Of a stretch of 64,000 bases of DNA, positions 58,095-64,000 are shown in pieces. Source of the DNA: Duganella sp. BuS-21 (GTDB lineage: Bacteria; Pseudomonadota; Gammaproteobacteria; Burkholderiales; Burkholderiaceae_D); the NCBI GenBank assembly GCA_041874725.1, contig CP097466.1, positions 806,001 through 870,000 of the forward strand, in the 5' to 3' direction. Under the pieces are notes generated by a model. That model made no database searches. It saw only the letters and a program-made list of their open reading frames with translations, and was not told where the DNA came from. Each line of letters begins with the position of its first letter. Within the stretch, counting starts at the first letter, position 1. A program made the position numbers and the translations under genes.

Positions 58095-60920
58095 TTGAAA
58101 CAAGAGCAGTTCTTTAAACAGAGCGCGCTGTCGTTGGCGCTCGCCATGGCATTCGCCCACCAAGCCTCCGCACAGCAAGCGGTAGAAGAAAAAATCCAAC
58201 GCGTTGAAATCACCGGTTCCAGCATCAAGCGCACCGCCGCTGAAGCCGCCGGTTCGATCCAGGTCCTGGGCCGCGAAGATATCGAGCGCACCGGCGAAAC
58301 CACCGCGCTGGGCATCCTCAGCTCGTCGGCCGCCATGGGCACCGACATCAGCTCGTCCAACAGCAGCTCGGGCAGTTTCGCCACCGGTTCCTCGGCCGCC
58401 TCGATGCGCGGCCTGAGCAAGGTCGCCACGCTGGTGCTGGTCAACGGCCGCCGCATTGCGCAATACGGCCTGTCCGACGGCGCCCAGCAGAGCTTCACCA
58501 ACCTGGACGCGATCCCGGCCTCGGCCATCGACCGCATCGAGATCCTGAAAGACGGCGCTTCGGCCATCTATGGTTCCGACGCGATTGCCGGCGTGATCAA
58601 CATCATCCTGCTGAAGGACTTCCAGGGCGCCAAGCTGAGCACGAACTACCGCGAAGCGGACGGCTTCCGCGACCTGCGCAACCGCAGCGTCTCGGGCATC
58701 GTCGGCTACGGCGACATCGACGAAAACGGTTTCAACACCTACCTGACCTATGAAGCCTACAAGAGCGACGGCTACACCACCGGCGACCTGCGCGGCCACG
58801 TGCCGGCCTGGCACCGCCTGACCCCGGGCCGTTCGACCTGGGACAACAAGAGCTCGTATTCGCCTACCGGCAACTACTTCCTGAACAGCACCAACATCGT
58901 TGCTGCGCCAGGCTGCGCCCCGGAAAACATCGATCCGCTGGACAAGCAGTGCAAGCTCGACGTGCTGCCGTACACGGGCCAGACCACCGATGCCAAGCGC
59001 TACGCGATGGCCAGCAACACGCACTTCCGCATCGGCAAGGCGATCGACGCCAACTTCGAGCTGACCTACGCCAGCGCCGCCAACGACTACATCGTGGCGC
59101 CGCTGAGTACCAACAACGGCGGCACTACCAGCTCGACCAGCATCTGGTACAACGTCTACGGCGGCAAGATGGTCGGCCCGTTCTCGTATCCTAAGCTGCC
59201 GGTCGGTCACCCGAACAATCCGTACGCGGTGCCGGTGGAATACCGCGCTCGCTTGATGGACACCGGCAACGGCTTCAACTTTAACCGTACCGAATCCGAC
59301 CAGTACCGCGCCATGCTGAACCTGACCGGTGAAGTGGCCGGCTTCGACTGGAAATCGGCCATCGGCCACATGGAGTCGAACGCCTCCAAAGCCACGCGCG
59401 CCGTCAGCGCCGCCGGCTACACCAACGCCATCGTCACCGGCGCCTACAAGTTCGGCCAACAGAACGACCCGGCGCTGCTGGAGAAAATGTTCCCGGTCCG
59501 CACCACCGTCGGCCAATCGAAAGTCAGCTTCTTCGACGCCACCGTGTCGGGCGAACTGATGCAACTGCCGGCCGGTCCGCTGTCGATCGCCGTCGGCACC
59601 GACATCCGCCGCGAAGCCTATGAAATGAAGAGCTCGGACAATGTGCTGAACGGCGAGCTGGTCGGCATCTTCGGCCTGCAGGTGAAAGACTCGGTCGATC
59701 ACTACGCCGTGTTCGCCGAAGCCACCATTCCTGTGGTGAAAAAGGTGGAACTGAGCGCCGCGCTGCGCGCCGACAAATCGACCGGCAGCGAAGCCCACCT
59801 GTCGCCAAAGCTGGGCCTGCGCTACACCGTGACCGACAGCCTGTTGCTGCGCGCTACCGCCGCCGGCGGCTTCCGCGCACCGAATATCGTCGAGTCGGGC
59901 AACGGCCTGGGCCGCAGCTCGGTCGCCACCTCGGTGGAAGATCCACGCCGCTGCCCGATCGCCAACCAGCTGAACAACCTGGTGCAGAACTCGCCGACCG
60001 CGACCGCAGGCGACAAGGCGCTGGCCAACACCTACCGCCTCAACGATTGCGTCGGTTCGCTGCCTAGCTTCGTGGCGTCCAACCCGGACCTGAAGCCAGA
60101 AACCTCGCGTTCGCTGACCGCCGGCTTCGTGATCGAGCCAGTCAAGAACTGGACCGCCGCGATCGACTACTTCTTCATCGAGCGCCGCAACGAAATCGGC
60201 ACCCGCGCCACCACCGACATCCTCAAGGGTGAAGCCAACCTGCCGGCCGGTCAGCTGGTGCGTGTGGACAACGCCGCAACCGATGCCGAGTTCATCGCGC
60301 TGGCCAACAAGTACGCGCCTGGCACCACCACCAACTTTGGCGGCGTCGGCAAACTGGGCCTGGCGTACAACCCGTACGTCAACAGCGGCCGCACCCGCGT
60401 GTCCGGTTTCGACTTCGACGCATCGGGCCGCTTCAACACCGAGCTGGGCCAAGTCCGCCTGAAGCTGGAAGGCGCTTACCTGCTGAAGTACCAGACCTAC
60501 TCGGTCGCGGACGGCGCCTACGGCCCGAACACCGCAGGCATGTACGCCGCCGGTAACAACACCTTCTCCAGTGGCTACCTGGGCCAGTCGCGCCTGAACG
60601 CCAAGTTCCGCATGTCGCTCAAGAACGGCGCCTGGGACCACGGTGCGACGGTCAATTACCGCAGCGGCTACAGCAACAACGACGAAGCCTCGCCGAACTA
60701 CTGCGTGACCCAGAAAGTGGCAGCCGCCTACCTGGACACTTGCGGTCGTACCGGCAGCAACACCACGGTCGACTACAACCTGACCTTCAGCGGCATCAAT
60801 CACATCAAGCTGAACCTGTACATCAACAACATCTTCGAGCAAGATGCGCCGGTACAGTGGCGTGATGGCTACCAGCCGCAGTTCCGCACGATCGGCCTGG
60901 GCGCAAGCTACACATTCTGA
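58095..60920 (+). CDS. TonB-dependent receptor with plug domain
   Basis: A 941-residue receptor. The start is TTG at 58095 with GGGAG upstream at a good distance; no ATG offers a complete signal peptide. The signal ends ASAQ at about residue 27. The plug has QRVEITGSSIKRTAAEAAGSIQ (in part), SMRGLSKVATLVLVNGRRIA and IDRIEILKDGASAIYGSDAIAGVINI. The barrel ends GASYTF. This VEITGS-I-R type is common in Oxalobacteraceae and Xanthomonas for peptide, vitamin or glycan uptake. Its own terminator follows, and no substrate gene is adjacent. Confidence 0.94.
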   Translation: MKQEQFFKQSALSLALAMAFAHQASAQQAVEEKIQRVEITGSSIKRTAAEAAGSIQVLGREDIERTGETTALGILSSSAAMGTDISSSNSSSGSFATGSSAASMRGLSKVATLVLVNGRRIAQYGLSDGAQQSFTNLDAIPASAIDRIEILKDGASAIYGSDAIAGVINIILLKDFQGAKLSTNYREADGFRDLRNRSVSGIVGYGDIDENGFNTYLTYEAYKSDGYTTGDLRGHVPAWHRLTPGRSTWDNKSSYSPTGNYFLNSTNIVAAPGCAPENIDPLDKQCKLDVLPYTGQTTDAKRYAMASNTHFRIGKAIDANFELTYASAANDYIVAPLSTNNGGTTSSTSIWYNVYGGKMVGPFSYPKLPVGHPNNPYAVPVEYRARLMDTGNGFNFNRTESDQYRAMLNLTGEVAGFDWKSAIGHMESNASKATRAVSAAGYTNAIVTGAYKFGQQNDPALLEKMFPVRTTVGQSKVSFFDATVSGELMQLPAGPLSIAVGTDIRREAYEMKSSDNVLNGELVGIFGLQVKDSVDHYAVFAEATIPVVKKVELSAALRADKSTGSEAHLSPKLGLRYTVTDSLLLRATAAGGFRAPNIVESGNGLGRSSVATSVEDPRRCPIANQLNNLVQNSPTATAGDKALANTYRLNDCVGSLPSFVASNPDLKPETSRSLTAGFVIEPVKNWTAAIDYFFIERRNEIGTRATTDILKGEANLPAGQLVRVDNAATDAEFIALANKYAPGTTTNFGGVGKLGLAYNPYVNSGRTRVSGFDFDASGRFNTELGQVRLKLEGAYLLKYQTYSVADGAYGPNTAGMYAAGNNTFSSGYLGQSRLNAKFRMSLKNGAWDHGATVNYRSGYSNNDEASPNYCVTQKVAAAYLDTCGRTGSNTTVDYNLTFSGINHIKLNLYINNIFEQDAPVQWRDGYQPQFRTIGLGASYTF

Positions 60921-60942
60921 TCTGTTTGACTAGCTGAGCCTT

Positions 60943-60984
60943 GGGGCCGGCCCACCGCAGCAATGCGGTCGGCCGGCCCTGTTT
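60943..60984 (+). terminator. Terminator after the TonB receptor
   Basis: GGGGCCGGCC-CACCGCA..TGCGGT-CGGCCGGCCCT forms a long stem with a short loop followed by GTTT. The T-run is short but the stem is very stable. Confidence 0.7.
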
Positions 60985-61010
60985 GCATTGGGACACGCTA
61001 CAATGGCCCG

Positions 61011-61712
61011 ATGCAGAATCCTCCCAAGACCATCCTGATTGTTGAAGACGAGCAGGCGATTGCCGACAGCATCGCCTACGCCTTGCGCACCGACGGTTTC
61101 ACGCCGCTGCATGTGACCTTGGGCGAGCAGGCGCTGGCGGCCATGCGCGCGGCGCCGGCGCCGCTGCTGGTGGTGCTGGACGTCGGCCTGCCCGATATGA
61201 GCGGACTGGAAGTGTGCCGCCGCCTGCGCCAGTTTTCCGATGCGCCCATCATGTTCCTGACCGCGCGCAGCGACGAGATCGACCGCATCGTCGGGCTGGA
61301 GATCGGCGCCGACGATTATGTGAGCAAGCCGTTCTCGCCACGCGAACTGGTGGCGCGCATCCGCGTCATTCTGCGCCGCATGACGCCGGCCGCCGCGCCC
61401 GCCACGCTTGCCGCCGCAGCCGATCCCCCGGCTTTCGAGCACCGCGCGCCGCAAGCCCGCATCCTGTTCCGCGGCCAACCGCTCGACCTGACGCGTTACG
61501 AATACCTATTACTGAAGACGCTGTTGGAACATCCATCCCACGTGCTCTCGCGCGCCCGGCTGATGGACCGCGTCTGGACCGACGCCCCGGACACGCTGGA
61601 GCGCACCGTCGACGCCCACATCAAGTCGCTGCGCGCCAAGCTGCGCCTGATCGACGCCGATGCCGATCCCATCCTCACCCATCGCGGCATGGGTTACAGC
61701 CTGTCCGCATGA
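61011..61712 (+). CDS. creB: Response regulator CreB
   Basis: 233 residues from ATG 61011. The OmpR-type receiver has TILIVEDEQAIADS, the phosphorylated Asp in VVLDVGLPDMSG and the Lys in YVSKPFSP. The DNA-binding winged helix is LDLTRYEYLLLKTLLEHPSHVLSRARLM (in part) and GMGYSL at the end. The identity as CreB rests on creC and creD directly following. CreBC responds to carbon source and envelope state. Its end overlaps creC as ATGA. Confidence 0.92.
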   Translation: MQNPPKTILIVEDEQAIADSIAYALRTDGFTPLHVTLGEQALAAMRAAPAPLLVVLDVGLPDMSGLEVCRRLRQFSDAPIMFLTARSDEIDRIVGLEIGADDYVSKPFSPRELVARIRVILRRMTPAAAPATLAAAADPPAFEHRAPQARILFRGQPLDLTRYEYLLLKTLLEHPSHVLSRARLMDRVWTDAPDTLERTVDAHIKSLRAKLRLIDADADPILTHRGMGYSLSA

Positions 61713-63145
61713 AGATCGGCCTGCGCATCCTGCTCGGCTACTTCCTGGTGGTCGGCCTGGCCGCATGGTTCCTGTTGAACGTGTTCATGGCGGAGGTCAA
61801 GCCCGGCGTGCGCGCCACCCAGGAAGACACGCTGGTGGGCACGGCGCACATGCTGGCGGCGGTGGTGGCCGGCGACATGCAGGCCGGCACCTTGCTGTCG
61901 TCGGGCGTGCTGGAGCGCGTGCAGTCAGCCTTACACGGCCCGATCCGCGCCAACGTCAGCGGCATCGACCGCGAGCGCCTCGACTACCGCCTCTACATCA
62001 CCGACGCCAACGGCATCGTGCGGTTCGACAGCGACGGCCGCGACGCCGGCAAGGACTACTCGCGCTGGAACGACGTCTACCTGACGTTGCGCGGCAAGTA
62101 CGGCGCACGTAGCACCCGCGCCCATCCCGACGACGAGGCCAGCACCGTCATGCACGTGGCCGCGCCCATCCTGGCCAACGGCAAGCTGATCGGCGTGCTG
62201 ACCGTGGCTAAGCCGAATGCCAGCGTGCAGGCCTTCGTCGAGCGCAGCCAGCAGAGCATCCTGCGCGCCGGCGTGCTGCTGCTGGTGCTGTCGCTGCTGA
62301 TCGGGCTGGGCTTCGCCTGGTGGCTGGCGCGCTCGCTGCGACAGCTGATGCACTACGTGTCGGAAGTGGAGGCCGGCCGCAAAGCGGTGCCGCCGTCGCT
62401 CGGCAACAACGAGATCGGCACGCTGGCGAACGCGCTGCACGCCATGCGCACGCGGCTTGAAGGCAAGGAGTACGCCGAGCAACTGATGCACACGCTGGCG
62501 CATGAATTGAAAAGCCCGATCGCCGCCATCCAGGGCTCGGCCGAGCTGCTGTCCGAGGACATGCCGCCGCAGGAGTTCCGCCACTTCCTCGATACCATCC
62601 TGAGCCAGAACGCGCGTCAGAAGCAGTTGATCGACAAGCTGCTGGCGCTGGTGCGCGTCGAACAGCAGCAGGGGCTGGAAGCCGCCGAGACGGTGACGCT
62701 GGGCGTGTTGCTCAAGCAAGTGGTGGCCGACGCCGCCGGCCCGCGCGATGCGCGTTCCTTGTCGCTGCGGATCAATGTGCCGGAGTCGCCGGTGCAAGTG
62801 CGCGGCGACGCGCTGTTGCTGCGCCAAGCCCTCGGCAACCTGCTCGACAACGCCATCGGTTTCGCGCCGGTGGGCAGCGAGTTGCTGCTGGCGCTGCAGG
62901 TCGCTGACGGCTGCGCGGCGGTGAGCCTGACCGATCGCGGCCCCGGCATTCCCGTCTACGCGCAGGAGCGCCTGTTCGAGCGCTTCTATTCGCTGCCGCG
63001 CCCCGGCGGCAGCAAGAGCACCGGCCTGGGCTTGCCGTTCGTGCGCGAGGTTGCCGCGCTGCACGGCGGCACGGTCAGCGTCGGCAATGCGGAGCAGGGC
63101 GGCTGTCGCGCCGAGCTGCGCCTGCCTTTGCCATTGATTCTTTGA
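61709..63145 (+). CDS. creC: Sensor histidine kinase CreC
   Basis: 478 residues from ATG 61709, which overlaps the creB stop; the longer frame upstream is creB shadow. Two membrane helices (about 6-26 and 185-205) enclose a CreC-type periplasmic sensor (DYRLYITDANGIVRFDSDGRD, part). HAMP, the H-box LAHELKSPIAAIQGSAEL and the ATPase motifs NLLDNAIGFAP, DRGPGIP and STGLGLPFV follow. It phosphorylates CreB. Confidence 0.94.
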   Translation: MKIGLRILLGYFLVVGLAAWFLLNVFMAEVKPGVRATQEDTLVGTAHMLAAVVAGDMQAGTLLSSGVLERVQSALHGPIRANVSGIDRERLDYRLYITDANGIVRFDSDGRDAGKDYSRWNDVYLTLRGKYGARSTRAHPDDEASTVMHVAAPILANGKLIGVLTVAKPNASVQAFVERSQQSILRAGVLLLVLSLLIGLGFAWWLARSLRQLMHYVSEVEAGRKAVPPSLGNNEIGTLANALHAMRTRLEGKEYAEQLMHTLAHELKSPIAAIQGSAELLSEDMPPQEFRHFLDTILSQNARQKQLIDKLLALVRVEQQQGLEAAETVTLGVLLKQVVADAAGPRDARSLSLRINVPESPVQVRGDALLLRQALGNLLDNAIGFAPVGSELLLALQVADGCAAVSLTDRGPGIPVYAQERLFERFYSLPRPGGSKSTGLGLPFVREVAALHGGTVSVGNAEQGGCRAELRLPLPLIL

Positions 63146-63217
63146 CTACACACAGAACGCATCAAGAACACACATTGCTTTTCTAGACTGGTTGCACTTT
63201 CAATCAGAGGAATCGCC

Positions 63218-64000
63218 ATGCAAAAGAAGCTGCTTTATAAATGCCTGATCATCGTCGCGCTGATGCTGCTGATCGGGCTGCCGTTGATCATGATCGACGG
63301 CACCATCGACGAACGCATGCGCTTTCACCAGCAGGCCGTGGAAAGCATCGCCAATGACTCCGTGCGCGAGCAAACCGTGATCGGCCCGGTGCTGGTGCTG
63401 CCCTATACCGAGGAAATCAAGGACGGCGACAAGCTGCGCACGGTCACGCATCGCAAGCTGGTGTTTCCCAATGCGCTACGGATTGCCGGCCGCATCAATG
63501 CCGAGCGGCGTTATCGCGGCATTCACCAGGTGCTGATGTTCAAAGGCGGCCACAGCGTCGCGGGCGACTTCAGCGTGCCGCCGGCGGCCGACTTCGCGCG
63601 CGAGAGCGGCGCCTCGCAGCTGGCGATGGGCAAGCCCTATATCGCACTGGCGGTGACGGACGTGCGCGGCATCCGCGATATTCCGAACATGCTGGTGGCG
63701 GGGCAGAGCCATCGCTTCGAGCACGGCGCACGGCTGCCGGCTTATACCAGTGGCATGCATGTGCCGCTGGAGCTGGCCGACCTGAAAGCAGCCGGCGGCT
63801 CGCTCCCGTTCGGCTTCACCCTGTACCTGTCCGGCACCGAGCGGCAGAATTTTGTCCCGGTCGGCGCCAACAACGTGGTCACGATTGAATCGAACTGGCC
63901 GCATCCGCAGTTTGCCGGTTCCTTCCTGCCGGAGTCGCGCAGCATCGACGACAGCGGCTTCAAGGCCAGCTGGCGCATTTCGGCCATGGCCAGCAGCGCC
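63218..64000 (+). CDS. creD: Inner membrane protein CreD, N-terminal part (3' end outside window)
   Basis: The frame opens at ATG 63218 after AGAGGAA and is still open at the window end (261 codons). An N-terminal membrane helix (KCLIIVALMLLIGLPLIMI) is followed by a large periplasmic domain with IDERMRFHQQAVESIANDS and TVIGPVLVLPYTE, the CreD hallmark. CreD is the best-known target of CreBC and affects envelope integrity and beta-lactam response. No clear TTCAC-N6-TTCAC cre tag was found in 63146-63217, so regulation by CreB is assumed from synteny. Confidence 0.92.
   Translation, partial: MQKKLLYKCLIIVALMLLIGLPLIMIDGTIDERMRFHQQAVESIANDSVREQTVIGPVLVLPYTEEIKDGDKLRTVTHRKLVFPNALRIAGRINAERRYRGIHQVLMFKGGHSVAGDFSVPPAADFARESGASQLAMGKPYIALAVTDVRGIRDIPNMLVAGQSHRFEHGARLPAYTSGMHVPLELADLKAAGGSLPFGFTLYLSGTERQNFVPVGANNVVTIESNWPHPQFAGSFLPESRSIDDSGFKASWRISAMASSA

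Noticed and set aside
58065..60842. 925-codon open frame on the minus strand
   Set aside because: It is antisense to a clear TonB receptor; composition is typical of shadow frames. The same applies to the minus frames at 53766-56831 and 48225-50381 and to the plus frame at 24303-26774.
63146..63217. CreB binding site (TTCAC-N6-TTCAC) before creD
   Set aside because: Only partial matches such as TTGCAC and TTTCAA are visible; not enough to mark a site.

Overview
The window is high-GC proteobacterial DNA, by eye about 63-66% G+C except for one AT-richer island. It carries an uninterrupted str operon (rpsL-rpsG-fusA-tuf-rpsJ), creBCD, four large TonB-dependent receptors, Oxalobacteraceae-style chemoreceptors and a type VI secretion (T6SS) VgrG cassette. 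This suggests a chromosomal segment of a Massilia/Duganella-type member of the Oxalobacteraceae (Burkholderiales). The genus is an inference from gene content. No tRNA, rRNA, CRISPR array, insertion sequence or phage was seen.

Layout: (1) 1-4160 is a chemotaxis island with a truncated chemoreceptor, cheW, a full chemoreceptor, and two wrecked genes: a solute-binding-protein remnant and a chemoreceptor with several in-frame deletions. (2) 4227-18896 has an exported methyltransferase divergent from a long same-strand unit. That unit holds two tandem copies of a Tat-signal TldD / leaderless TldE pair, then DUF4159, MoxR ATPase, DUF58, BatA-like, DUF4175-like and one unrecognised membrane protein. 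(3) 19196-27805 has two TonB-dependent receptors, a divergent flavin-oxidase / MocR regulator pair, and a spermidine-synthase-like protein. (4) 27929-35262 is one minus-strand operon: MacA-like adaptor, ABC ATPase, two MacB/FtsX-type permeases, a sigma-54-dependent response regulator and its histidine kinase. (5) 35435-38762 has a membrane-anchored MutS-like ATPase and a GbsR/MarR regulator with two identical operator palindromes. (6) 38870-44160 is a T6SS VgrG - lipase effector - Tli4-type lipoprotein immunity cassette on AT-richer DNA. (7) 44182-46847 has a nitrilase-family amidohydrolase and a phosphoethanolamine transferase. (8) 47160-52047 is the str operon. (9) 52121-60920 has a ROK regulator, two TonB-dependent receptors and a cupin-like protein. 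(10) 61011-64000 is creB-creC-creD, with creD running off the end.

The most interesting observation joins regions 2 and 4. Upstream of the tldD/tldE operon and upstream of the adaptor/ABC/two-component operon there is the same layout: a GG-N10-GC sigma-54 promoter preceded, at about -60 to -108, by five direct repeats of CGGACA (one copy imperfect in each set), oriented with the promoter. Region 4 encodes a sigma-54 activator of its own. The inference is a single regulon in which an envelope-stress or peptide-sensing two-component system controls both its own export pump and a duplicated, Tat-exported TldD/TldE peptide-processing machine with a MoxR/Bat-type membrane complex.
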